Assembly: GCF_004123145.1 (NCBI RefSeq)
Contig: NZ_SDKC01000001.1
Location: 1,755,501-1,819,500, forward strand
Source of the DNA: Blautia faecicola
Lineage (GTDB): Bacteria > Bacillota > Clostridia > Lachnospirales > Lachnospiraceae
DNA: 64,000 nucleotides
Direction: 5' to 3'
Both the position numbers and the translations under genes were made by a program. Positions 17,020 through 25,521 of this stretch are shown here, piece by piece; positions within the stretch are counted from its first letter, which is position 1; the number at the start of each line of letters is the position of its first letter. Under the pieces are notes generated by a model. That model worked only from the letters and a program-made list of their open reading frames with translations. It was not told the DNA's origin and made no database searches.

Positions 17020-17556
17020 TTATTCCTGCATGGAAAGAACACTGCGGTTCTGCCACAGATAGGTGATCAGGGAAATCACGGTCAGGATCAGAGAAGCATA
17101 GATCAGGATCTGTTCCACAACCACAAATCCACCACCAAGGTTCGCGATCAGGACGATGATCATAAACATCTGGCAGACGGTTTTGCATTTTCCCCAGTAG
17201 TTGGCTGCGATCACGACACCGTTATCGGAAGCGATCAGACGGAAACCGCTGATCACAAACTCACGTCCGATGATGATGATAACGATCCAGCTCGGGATCC
17301 GGGACATGTCAACCAGACAGATCATTGCGGAGCAAACCAGCAGCTTATCTGCCAGCGGATCCATGAATTTCCCAAAATTGGTCACCAGATTATCGCGGCG
17401 TGCCAGATAGCCATCCAGCATATCGGTCAGGCTGGCTACGATAAAGATGGCAAGTGCCACCCATTTGGACCAGGTGCCAAAATTTCCAAGAAGAAATACT
17501 ACAAAAAACGGAATCAAAATAACACGAAGCATCGTAAGTTTATTCGGTGTATTCAT
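17020..17556 (-). CDS. pgsA: CDP-diacylglycerol-glycerol-3-phosphate phosphatidyltransferase
   Basis: 178-residue integral membrane enzyme making phosphatidylglycerol phosphate. The CDP-alcohol phosphotransferase motif is complete (DMLDGYLARRDNL then GKFMDPLADK), and about five hydrophobic segments are present. The ATG at 17556 follows AGGAGAGATTGCAG; it overlaps the last 17 bases of rimO, a common Firmicutes arrangement that couples the two. Confidence 0.94.
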   Translation of the reverse strand: MNTPNKLTMLRVILIPFFVVFLLGNFGTWSKWVALAIFIVASLTDMLDGYLARRDNLVTNFGKFMDPLADKLLVCSAMICLVDMSRIPSWIVIIIIGREFVISGFRLIASDNGVVIAANYWGKCKTVCQMFMIIVLIANLGGGFVVVEQILIYASLILTVISLITYLWQNRSVLSMQE

Positions 17557-18877
17557 CTGCAATCTCTCCTATCAAATCATATTCCAGGGACCCGGTCACA
17601 TGTGCTTTCACAAAATCACCGGACATCAGAAGTTCGCCGGTATTGATAAACATGTAGCCGTCAATTCCCGGTGCATCTGCGTAAGTACGTCCCACATAAG
17701 CATTCTCGTCTGCTACTTTTCCCTCGATCATTACCAGGTAGTCTTTTCCGACACATTTTTCTCCGCGTTCCAGAGAAATCTCCTGCTGCAGTTCCATCAG
17801 GTCTGCCTGACGATCCTGTTTGACTTCCTCCGGGATCTGATCTTCCATGGTTGCCGCCGGTGTGTCTTCTTCCGGAGAATAGGTAAATACGCCGAGACGG
17901 TCAAACTCCATCTGATCCACGAATTCCATCAGTTCTTCATGATCTTCCTGTGTCTCTCCCGGGAAACCGGTGATCAGTGTGGTGCGAAGAACGATATCCG
18001 GGATCTCTTTTCGAAGTGTGGATACGATATCGATCAGCTGCTGTTTGGAGGTACGTCTTCCCATCCGTTTTAAGATCCTATCGCTCGCATGCTGAATCGG
18101 CAGATCCAGGTAATGACAGATCTTCTTCTCATCGCGGATCGTCTCGATCAGTTCCGGATAAATTTCTTCCGGATAACAGTACAGAACACGGATCCAGACG
18201 ATACCAGGGATCTTGCACAGCTCTTTTAATAACAGGTGCAGAGATTTCTTACCGTAAAGATCGGTTCCATAGATTGTAGTCTCCTGCGCCACCAGGATCA
18301 GTTCCTTGACGCCCTGTTCTGCCAGCTGTTTTGCCTGTTCGATCAGCGTTTCCATCGGAACACTGCGGTAATTTCCGCGAATCTTCGGGATGATGCAGTA
18401 GGTGCAGTGTTTGTCGCAACCTTCTGCAATCTTCAGATATTCATAAAAACCGCCGGTTGTGATCATACGTTTTCCCGGCATCTGTGGAATCCCTTCCAGC
18501 GGTGTAAATACGTGGCTTACTTTTCCTTTCAAAGCCTCGTCTACGGCATCTAAAAGCGCCGCCTGGCTGTTGGTACCAAGAACTGCGTCCACTTCCGGGA
18601 TCTCTTTGGTGATCTCTTCTTTGTAACGCTGTGCCAGACATCCGGTTACGATCAGAGCTTTCAGATTACCCTCGGTTTTATAGTTCGCCATATCAAGAAT
18701 CGCCTGAATACTCTCTTCCTTTGCATCATGGATAAAACAACAGGTGTTGACAACGATCACCTCTGCCTGTGATTCATCATCTGTCACTTCAAATCCACGG
18801 CTTACCAGTGCACCAAGCATTTCCTCGGAATCTACCAGGTTCTTATCACATCCCAGAGACATGAAAAATATATACAT
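17540..18877 (-). CDS. rimO: Ribosomal protein S12 methylthiotransferase RimO
   Basis: 445-residue radical-SAM enzyme that methylthiolates the conserved Asp of S12. The N-terminal MTTase domain starts MYIFFMSLGCDKNLVDSE with three cluster cysteines (SLGC, NTCC, TGCL). The radical SAM CxxxCxxC is in GCDKHCTYC, and a C-terminal TRAM domain (about 375-440) is present. Start at 18877 follows GGAAAGGATTTATTTATCT. It lies behind the rpoZ terminator and overlaps pgsA. Confidence 0.95.
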   Translation of the reverse strand: MYIFFMSLGCDKNLVDSEEMLGALVSRGFEVTDDESQAEVIVVNTCCFIHDAKEESIQAILDMANYKTEGNLKALIVTGCLAQRYKEEITKEIPEVDAVLGTNSQAALLDAVDEALKGKVSHVFTPLEGIPQMPGKRMITTGGFYEYLKIAEGCDKHCTYCIIPKIRGNYRSVPMETLIEQAKQLAEQGVKELILVAQETTIYGTDLYGKKSLHLLLKELCKIPGIVWIRVLYCYPEEIYPELIETIRDEKKICHYLDLPIQHASDRILKRMGRRTSKQQLIDIVSTLRKEIPDIVLRTTLITGFPGETQEDHEELMEFVDQMEFDRLGVFTYSPEEDTPAATMEDQIPEEVKQDRQADLMELQQEISLERGEKCVGKDYLVMIEGKVADENAYVGRTYADAPGIDGYMFINTGELLMSGDFVKAHVTGSLEYDLIGEIADEYTE

Positions 18878-18904
18878 AGATAAATAAATCCTTTCCGTTC
18901 GTGT

Positions 18905-18942
18905 AAAAAGGGATGCCAGCACGCATCTGCACAACATCCCTT
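18905..18942 (-). terminator. Terminator after rpoZ
   Basis: Minus-strand AAGGGATG...CATCCCTT followed by TTTTA, 10 bp past the rpoZ stop; partial read-through could feed rimO. Confidence 0.75.
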
Positions 18943-18952
18943 CTGATCCTTT

Positions 18953-19270
18953 TTACTCTTCTGTAGTTTCTTCTGCTGCTTCCTCTTCAGTTTCCAGTTC
19001 TTTTTCCAGAGCTGCTTCTGCCTCAGCCTCTTCTACATCTTCGCTGTCCGGAATGATATTTACTTTTCCTTTGTAAACCTCTTCTACTGCGATAGACAGC
19101 GGTTTGTTCAGCGGATAATTTACCATCGGTTCTGCACCTGCGATCAGCTGTCTTGCACGTTTACTGGTAGCAAGTACGATGGAGTAACGGCTGTTACATA
19201 CAGGAGTATCACTCTCCTCAACGTCTTTGTTTACTGCCTGAATTAATTCTGTATAAGATGGATGTATCAT
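18953..19270 (-). CDS. rpoZ: RNA polymerase omega subunit
   Basis: 105-residue omega subunit. The core is recognisable from MIHPSYTELIQAVNKD through NSRYSIVLATSKRARQLI to PLSIAVEEVYKGKV. It ends in an acidic tail of about 35 Glu/Ala-rich residues, longer than in Bacillus and common in Lachnospiraceae. Start at 19270 follows AAAGGAG; gmk ends 3 bp upstream. Confidence 0.93.
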   Translation of the reverse strand: MIHPSYTELIQAVNKDVEESDTPVCNSRYSIVLATSKRARQLIAGAEPMVNYPLNKPLSIAVEEVYKGKVNIIPDSEDVEEAEAEAALEKELETEEEAAEETTEE

Positions 19271-19273
19271 AGT

Positions 19274-19903
19274 TTATTCTCCTTTCATTTCTTTGAGTTC
19301 TTTTTGTATATCAGCAACCAGATCAAGATTCTCGGACACCTTCAGGTGTTCTCTCTGAATCAGCTGGTGAACTTCCTTGACACAGGTATCCAGATCATTA
19401 TTGACGACCAGATACTGATAACGATCCATGCTCTCGGACTCTTCCGCAGCACGGCGCATACGACCGTTGATCACGTCCATGGTTTCTGTTCCACGGTCTA
19501 CCAGACGACGTTTCAGTTCTTCGGCGGACGGCGGGGTTATGAATAATAACAGTGCCTGTGGATTCTTCTCTTTTACTTTCAGTGCACCCTGTACTTCAAT
19601 CTCCAGGATCACGTCTTTACCGGCTGCCAGCTGTTCTTCGACATAGGCTTTCGGTGTACCGTAATAATTATCTACATACCGTGCGTATTCATACAGTGCA
19701 TCCTGACGAATCAGTTCTTCAAATTCTTCCTTGGTCTTAAAGAAATACTCCCGACCATTTTCCTCACCCGGCCGTGGATTTCTTGTAGTCGCTGAGATGG
19801 ACAGCGCGTAGCAGTCATAGTTCTTCATCAGTTCTTTGACTACGGTTCCTTTTCCGGCACCTGAAAAACCGGAAATAATTACCAGACTTCCTTTTTTACT
19901 CAT
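19274..19903 (-). CDS. gmk: Guanylate kinase
   Basis: 209-residue enzyme phosphorylating GMP/dGMP with ATP. P-loop FSGAGKGTVV near residue 13; GMP-binding SATTRNPRPGE and EYFF; lid region RRLVDRGTE. The ATG at 19903 overlaps the remA stop by 8 bp with AAAGGTG 8 nt upstream. Part of the yicC-remA-gmk-rpoZ operon. Confidence 0.95.
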   Translation of the reverse strand: MSKKGSLVIISGFSGAGKGTVVKELMKNYDCYALSISATTRNPRPGEENGREYFFKTKEEFEELIRQDALYEYARYVDNYYGTPKAYVEEQLAAGKDVILEIEVQGALKVKEKNPQALLLFITPPSAEELKRRLVDRGTETMDVINGRMRRAAEESESMDRYQYLVVNNDLDTCVKEVHQLIQREHLKVSENLDLVADIQKELKEMKGE

Positions 19904-20168
19904 CCAGATCACCTTTTTCTTCTATAATTTTTTCTGCATGAAGACGCTTCCCGATGGTATCCGGCTGCAATGCCGACAAAACCAGAAATCCTTCCTGGGT
20001 GACAAGCACCGCTTTTGTCCGTCTTCCCTGGGTAGCATCAATCACTTTCTTTTCTTCTTTTCCCTGCTGCACCATCCGTTTTACCGGGGCAGCATCCGGA
20101 TTGACTACGGCAACGATTTTGTCCCGGTTGACAATATTACCGAATCCGATATTAATAAAACCGGCCAT
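19896..20168 (-). CDS. remA: RemA family DUF370 regulator
   Basis: 90-residue DUF370 protein. In Bacillus, RemA is a DNA-binding activator of matrix genes that assembles in rings. Conserved INIGFGNIVNRDKIVAVVNP, PVKRMVQQ and IDATQGRRTKAVLV are present. Start at 20168 follows GAATGAGGA. Lies 21 bp behind yicC. Confidence 0.92.
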   Translation of the reverse strand: MAGFINIGFGNIVNRDKIVAVVNPDAAPVKRMVQQGKEEKKVIDATQGRRTKAVLVTQEGFLVLSALQPDTIGKRLHAEKIIEEKGDLDE

Positions 20169-20189
20169 TCCGTGTCCTCATTCTGCGGA

Positions 20190-21068
20190 CTATTCAATAT
20201 TTTGAATCTGTTCCCGCACTTTCTCAATCTCTGTCTTCAGGTCGATTGCCAGGTTGGATGTCTCGAGATCATTTGCCTTGGACAGTATCGTGTTTGCCTC
20301 CCGGTTCATCTCCTGTGCGATGAAATCCAGTTTCCGACCGATCCCCTCGCCCTCGGCAAGTACATCTTTCATATGCTGGATATGACTTTTCAGGCGAACG
20401 GTTTCCTCATCTGTACAGATCTTGTCTGCATAGATGATCACTTCCGATGCGATCCGGCTCTCTTCGATCTGCGTATCGCCTAATAGTTCTTTCATCTTAT
20501 CTTCCAGTTTCTGCCGGTACTCCTGGAGAATCTGCGGTGAACGCTCCTCCACCATTCCAACTTTTTCAAGCATCTGATCAAGTTTCTGCACAAGATCAGT
20601 GCGGAGGTTTTCCCCTTCTGTTTTCCGTGTTGTAACAAACTGTTCGCAGGCTTTCCGGAGAACTTGTTCCAGAAGCCCCCATAATTCTTTTTCATCCGAA
20701 TCCGCTTCTTCCATTGTAAATACATCCTGGAACCTGCCAAGCTCCGCTGCGGTGATGTCATTACGGATACCAAAGGTATCTGCCATCTCCTTAAAGTAAG
20801 CCATGTACTGACCGGCTACTTCCCGATTATACTGCAGAATCATATGAGACTGTGTAAAATCCTCGTAGCTGATAAATACATCAACCTTTCCTCTCAGCAT
20901 GTACTCTTTCAGCAGTGTACGGATCGCACTGTCAAAAAAGCTGAGCTTTTTCGGCATCTTGATATTAAAGTCCAGATACCGATGATTTACGGATTTGATC
21001 TCAACCGTAAATTTGTGCTGCTCGTCCTGTGCCTCGGCTCTTCCAAATCCTGTCATGCTTTTAATCAT
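20190..21068 (-). CDS. YicC/YloC family endoribonuclease
   Basis: 292-residue protein with N-terminal YicC domain (MIKSMTGFGRAEAQD, IKSVNHRYLD) and C-terminal DUF1732 (EKVGMVEERSPQILQ to ETSNLAIDLKTEIEKVREQ). E. coli and Bacillus members are ribonucleases that influence small-RNA and mRNA decay. First gene of the yicC-remA-gmk-rpoZ operon, with promoter at 21125-21153. Confidence 0.93.
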   Translation of the reverse strand: MIKSMTGFGRAEAQDEQHKFTVEIKSVNHRYLDFNIKMPKKLSFFDSAIRTLLKEYMLRGKVDVFISYEDFTQSHMILQYNREVAGQYMAYFKEMADTFGIRNDITAAELGRFQDVFTMEEADSDEKELWGLLEQVLRKACEQFVTTRKTEGENLRTDLVQKLDQMLEKVGMVEERSPQILQEYRQKLEDKMKELLGDTQIEESRIASEVIIYADKICTDEETVRLKSHIQHMKDVLAEGEGIGRKLDFIAQEMNREANTILSKANDLETSNLAIDLKTEIEKVREQIQNIE

Positions 21069-21124
21069 AATAGTTCTCTCACTTTAAATAATTCTTAATT
21101 ATTGCTTAATATGCATATGTTTTT

Positions 21125-21153
21125 ATTATAAGTCATTACAAAACCCTAGTCAA
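21125..21153 (-). promoter_or_regulatory. Promoter of the yicC-rpoZ operon
   Basis: Minus-strand TTGACT (21148-21153), 17 bp, TATAAT (21125-21130). Its -35 box overlaps the -35 box of the divergent rqcH promoter. Confidence 0.82.
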
Positions 21154-21174
21154 ATCCTTTTTTTCTGTTATAAT
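21147..21174 (+). promoter_or_regulatory. Promoter of rqcH
   Basis: TAGTCA (21147-21152), 16 bp, TATAAT (21169-21174), 30 bp before the ATG. The weak -35 is forced by sharing the bases of the opposite promoter. Confidence 0.65.
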
Positions 21175-21203
21175 AAAAATATTCAAAGAAGGAGTGTGTT
21201 TTT

Positions 21204-22946
21204 ATGGCTTTTGACGGAATTACAATTGCAAATATTGTAACAGAATTAAACCAGACCATCACCGGCGGCAAGATCAATAAGATCGCTCAGCCGGAAAATG
21301 ATGAGTTGATCATAACCATTAAAAATCAGCGGAAACAGTACCGTTTGTTTTTATCAGCCAGTGCTTCTCTCCCGCTGATTTATCTGACCGAAACCAATAA
21401 ACCAAGCCCGCTGACAGCGCCGAACTTCTGTATGCTCTTAAGAAAACATATCGGAAGCGGCAAGATCATCGCGGTAGAACAGCCCGGTATGGAACGAATC
21501 ATCCGTTTTACGATCGAGCATCTGAATGAACTGGGTGATCTGTGTACCAAATATCTGATCGTGGAGATCATGGGAAAACACAGCAATATTATCTTCTGTA
21601 ACGAAGAAGATCAGATCATCGACAGTATCAAGCACGTATCCGCACATATGAGTTCTGTCAGGGAAGTTCTTCCGGGACGTCCGTATTTTATCCCGGAAAC
21701 CCAGTCAAAACTGAACCCGTTCACATTGACCGAAGAGCTTTTCCGGGAAAAGATTTTCCCGCGTCCGATGAATGTGGCGAAAGCGATCTATACTTCTATC
21801 ACAGGCATCAGTCCGTTGATGGCGGAAGAAGTCTGCTACCGTGCCGGCATCGACGGCGGCATCCCTACGGACGGTCTTAACGATGCAGAACGGGTGCATC
21901 TGGCACATACCTTTCTTCGCATGGTGGAAGATATCCGGGACGGACATTTTGAGCCGAACATTATATATAAAGGAAAAGAGCCGGTAGAATTTTCCTGTTT
22001 CCCGTTATCTCAGTATCAGGATTACCGCTCCGTCTCCTACCCTTCGATCTTCCCGGTACTGGAGACATACTATGCTGAAAAGAATATCGTCACCAAGATG
22101 CGACAGAAAACAGTGGATCTGCGAAAGATCGTACAGAATGCGCTGGAACGAAACGTGAAAAAATATCAGTTGCAGCAAAAACAGCTCAAAGATACCGAAA
22201 AGAAAGAAAAATACCGTGTCTGGGGCGAACTGTTGAATACTTACGGCTACGAAGTAGAACTTGGGGCAAAATCCATGGAAGCGTTGAATTATTACACAAA
22301 CGAGATGATCAAGATTCCACTGGATGAAACAATGACACCACAGGAAAATGCAAAGAAATATTTCGATAAATACAGTAAGTTAAAGCGAACCAAAGAGGCA
22401 TTGGATACGCTTTTACAGGAAACCGGGGACGAGATCAAACATCTTGAATCCATCGCCGCTTCTCTTGATATCGCATCTTCGGAAGAAGATCTGATACAGA
22501 TCAAAGAAGAGATGATGGAATACGGTTATGTAAAACGGAAAAATACAGGTGGCGGCAAAAAAGTACGAATCACCTCCCGCCCGTATCATTATATTTCCAG
22601 CGATGGATATGATATCTATGTCGGAAAAAATAATTTTCAGAATGACGAGCTTTCCTTTAAATTTGCTTCCGGCAACGACTGGTGGTTTCACGCCAAAGGG
22701 CAGCCGGGATCGCATGTGATTGTAAAATCCAAAAATGAAGAACTTCCGGACCGTACCTTTGAGGAGGCCGGCAAACTGGCTGCTTACTACTCCAAAGGCC
22801 GACAGGCACCGAAAGTGGAAATTGATTATACACAGAAGAAAAATCTCCGGAAGCCAACTGGCGGGAAACCGGGATTTGTCGTATATTATACCAACTATTC
22901 TCTTCTGATCGAGCCGGACATCACGGGACTTCAGCAGGTACAGTAA
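21204..22946 (+). CDS. rqcH: RqcH/NFACT ribosome quality control factor
   Basis: 580-residue bacterial Rqc2 homologue (long annotated as fibronectin-binding protein). It binds obstructed 50S subunits and adds C-terminal alanine tails to stalled chains. NFACT-N domain from residue 1 (MAFDGITIANIVTELNQ), a central helical coiled coil (about 285-430), and NFACT-R near the C-terminus (YHYISSDGYDIYVGKNN, DWWFHAKGQPGSHVI). Start at 21204 follows AGAAGGAG. The P-type ATPase gene starts 15 bp after its stop. Confidence 0.94.
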   Translation: MAFDGITIANIVTELNQTITGGKINKIAQPENDELIITIKNQRKQYRLFLSASASLPLIYLTETNKPSPLTAPNFCMLLRKHIGSGKIIAVEQPGMERIIRFTIEHLNELGDLCTKYLIVEIMGKHSNIIFCNEEDQIIDSIKHVSAHMSSVREVLPGRPYFIPETQSKLNPFTLTEELFREKIFPRPMNVAKAIYTSITGISPLMAEEVCYRAGIDGGIPTDGLNDAERVHLAHTFLRMVEDIRDGHFEPNIIYKGKEPVEFSCFPLSQYQDYRSVSYPSIFPVLETYYAEKNIVTKMRQKTVDLRKIVQNALERNVKKYQLQQKQLKDTEKKEKYRVWGELLNTYGYEVELGAKSMEALNYYTNEMIKIPLDETMTPQENAKKYFDKYSKLKRTKEALDTLLQETGDEIKHLESIAASLDIASSEEDLIQIKEEMMEYGYVKRKNTGGGKKVRITSRPYHYISSDGYDIYVGKNNFQNDELSFKFASGNDWWFHAKGQPGSHVIVKSKNEELPDRTFEEAGKLAAYYSKGRQAPKVEIDYTQKKNLRKPTGGKPGFVVYYTNYSLLIEPDITGLQQVQ

Positions 22947-22961
22947 AAGGAGGCAGCGCCA

Positions 22962-25418
22962 TTGAAGAAAACAAAAGATTCTCAGGAAGCAAAGATTCTG
23001 AGAAAACCGGTAGCGCGGATTGAGACAGCCGCGGATACCGGTCTTACCCAGGCACAGGTAAAGGAACGAATGGAAAAGGGCTGGAGCAATGCTCCGGTGG
23101 ACTCTCCTTCCAAAACGACGAAGGAAATTATCACAAGTAACGTATTCACGTATTTTAACCTGATTTTCATTGTGATCGCCGTTTTGCTGATCATGGTCGG
23201 CGCATTTCGTGATCTGACTTTCTTACCGGTTATTATCTGTAATACGCTGATCGGTATCATTCAGGAGATCCGCTCCAAGAAAGTTCTGGATAATCTGAGT
23301 GTGTTAAATGCTCCGAAAGCAACCGTTATGCGTGACGGTAAGTTCCAGACGATTCCTGCTGAACAGGCAGTGCTGGATGATGTTGTAAAGTTTCAGGCGG
23401 GTAATCAGATCTGTGCCGATGCTAGTGTGATTGACGGAGAAGTACAGGTCAACGAATCCCTGCTGACCGGCGAATCCGACGAAATCACGAAAAAGCCGGG
23501 GGATACACTGATGTCCGGAAGTTTTGTGGTTTCCGGTTCCTGTCTTGGCCGTCTCGAACAGGTCGGCGCAGATTCTTATATCTCAAAACTGACGCTGGAG
23601 GCAAAGGCAACCAAAGAAGGCGAACAGTCCGAGATGATTCGCTCACTGAATAAGCTGGTACAGGTTGTAGGATTTTTGATCATTCCGATTGGTATCGTCC
23701 TTTTTGTACAGCAGTATCTGCTCGGTGACAGTTCGATCAAAACCAGTATGCAGGCGATGGTTGCTGCGATCATCGGTATGATCCCGGAAGGATTGTATCT
23801 GCTTGCCAGTGTGGCTCTGGTGGTCAGTGTCATGCGGCTGGCGCAGAAAAAGGTTCTGGTTCACGATATGAAATGTATCGAGACACTTGCCCGGGTTAAT
23901 GTACTATGTGTTGATAAGACCGGTACAATTACCGAAAATACAATGAAGGTTCACGATGTGGTTTCTCTGGAACCTTATGAAAAAGAAGAACTTCCACCGT
24001 TAAAAGAACTGCTGGGTGATTTTGCCCATGCGATGTCAAAAGATAATATAACGATGGCAGCGATGCAGGAGTATTTTACACAGGGAAGCGGACAGGTTGC
24101 CACTTCCGTGACTTCCTTCTCTTCTGCTTTCAAATACAGCAGCGCGACATTCGGTACGGTTTCTTATGTACTTGGTGCACCGGAGTTTGTACTTCGGAAC
24201 GATTATGAGACATATAAAGAAACGATCGAATCTTATGGTAGCGAAGGTTACCGAGTTCTCGTCTTCGGGCGATATGAGGGAACACCAGACGGAAAGGCAC
24301 TGACAGAATCCGTGATTCCATATGGACTTGTATTGCTTGCCAACCCGATCCGAAAAGAGGCCTGGGAGACATTTCAGTATTTTGCGGATCAGGGTGTGGA
24401 TATCAAGGTTATCTCCGGTGATAATCCGGTTACGGTATCGAAAGTGGCTTCTCAGGCGGGAATCGCCAACGCCGATAATTATATTGATGCCAGCCAGTTA
24501 AAGACACCGGATGATATCAAACGGGCTGTATTAAAATACACGGTCTTTGGTCGTGTGACACCGGATCAGAAACGTCAATTTGTCCGTGCATTAAAAGAAG
24601 CCGGAAAAACGGTTGCAATGACCGGTGACGGCGTCAACGATGTACTGGCACTGAAAGATGCGGACTGCAGTATCGCGATGGCATCGGGAAGTGATGCAGC
24701 GGCACAGGCGTCTCAACTGGTATTGTTGGAATCGAATTTTTCCTGTATGCCTTCGGTTGTACTGGAAGGTCGTCGGGTTGTCAATAACATCGAACGTTCC
24801 GCCAGCCTGTTTCTGGTAAAGAACATTTTCAGTTTTCTGCTGTCACTGTTCTCCATGGCGTTTATGATCACCTATCCGCTGGAACCGTCACAGATTTCCA
24901 TGGTCGCCATGTTCACCATCGGTATACCGGCATTCCTGCTGGCGATGGAACCGAACAAGAAGATGATCGAGGGACACTTTCTTACGAATGTACTTTTAAA
25001 AGCACTGCCGGCCGGCCTTACGGATGTCCTGATCGTAGGATTCCTTACCGTGTTTGGACAGACATTCGGATTATCCAATGAAGAAATTTCCACGGCAGCC
25101 ACGCTTCTGCTGGCAATCGTCGGCCTGATGATTCTCTTCAAGATCAGTAAACCGATGAATGTGTTCCGCTGGATCGTATGGGGCGGCATGGTCGCCGGAC
25201 TGCTGTTCTGTGTGATCTTTTTGAAGGATCTGTTTGGAATTGGAGTGATGACGCGGAAGTGCTGTATGACACTGATCATCTTCGCGATCGCTACGGAGCC
25301 GCTGTTGAGGTATATTTCACAGATCGTGGCGGGGGCTCGGAAACGGGTATTACGAAAATATGAAAAACGGCTGGATAAAAAATATCCGACACGGAGTAAA
25401 ATAAAAAAAGAAAGATAA
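22962..25418 (+). CDS. P-type cation-transporting ATPase, CtpE-like
   Basis: 818-residue P-type ATPase. Phosphorylation motif DKTGT in CVDKTGTITENT near residue 318; actuator-loop TGES; hinge TGDGVNDVLALKDADC; about 10 membrane segments. The M4 signature region MIPEGLYLL resembles the Mycobacterium CtpE/Ca2+-type branch, so Ca2+ uptake or export is a reasonable guess, not proven. It starts with TTG at 22962: AAAAGGAGG lies exactly 8 nt upstream and overlaps the rqcH stop, and no ATG is better placed. Co-transcribed with rqcH, ended by the terminator at 25421-25468. Confidence 0.88.
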   Translation: MKKTKDSQEAKILRKPVARIETAADTGLTQAQVKERMEKGWSNAPVDSPSKTTKEIITSNVFTYFNLIFIVIAVLLIMVGAFRDLTFLPVIICNTLIGIIQEIRSKKVLDNLSVLNAPKATVMRDGKFQTIPAEQAVLDDVVKFQAGNQICADASVIDGEVQVNESLLTGESDEITKKPGDTLMSGSFVVSGSCLGRLEQVGADSYISKLTLEAKATKEGEQSEMIRSLNKLVQVVGFLIIPIGIVLFVQQYLLGDSSIKTSMQAMVAAIIGMIPEGLYLLASVALVVSVMRLAQKKVLVHDMKCIETLARVNVLCVDKTGTITENTMKVHDVVSLEPYEKEELPPLKELLGDFAHAMSKDNITMAAMQEYFTQGSGQVATSVTSFSSAFKYSSATFGTVSYVLGAPEFVLRNDYETYKETIESYGSEGYRVLVFGRYEGTPDGKALTESVIPYGLVLLANPIRKEAWETFQYFADQGVDIKVISGDNPVTVSKVASQAGIANADNYIDASQLKTPDDIKRAVLKYTVFGRVTPDQKRQFVRALKEAGKTVAMTGDGVNDVLALKDADCSIAMASGSDAAAQASQLVLLESNFSCMPSVVLEGRRVVNNIERSASLFLVKNIFSFLLSLFSMAFMITYPLEPSQISMVAMFTIGIPAFLLAMEPNKKMIEGHFLTNVLLKALPAGLTDVLIVGFLTVFGQTFGLSNEEISTAATLLLAIVGLMILFKISKPMNVFRWIVWGGMVAGLLFCVIFLKDLFGIGVMTRKCCMTLIIFAIATEPLLRYISQIVAGARKRVLRKYEKRLDKKYPTRSKIKKER

Positions 25419-25420
25419 AA

Positions 25421-25468
25421 AGAAGAGGGAGTCGATAGCTGTTAGAACTATCGATTTCCTCTTCTTTT
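25421..25468 (+). terminator. Terminator of rqcH-ATPase operon
   Basis: AGAAGAGGGAGTCGATAG...CTATCGATTTCCTCTTCT followed by TTTT; long stem with one bulge. Confidence 0.85.
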
Positions 25469-25521
25469 CAGTTCCGACGATCTGCCGGACAATTAACAAG
25501 ATACCTTGAAAAATGAATGGA

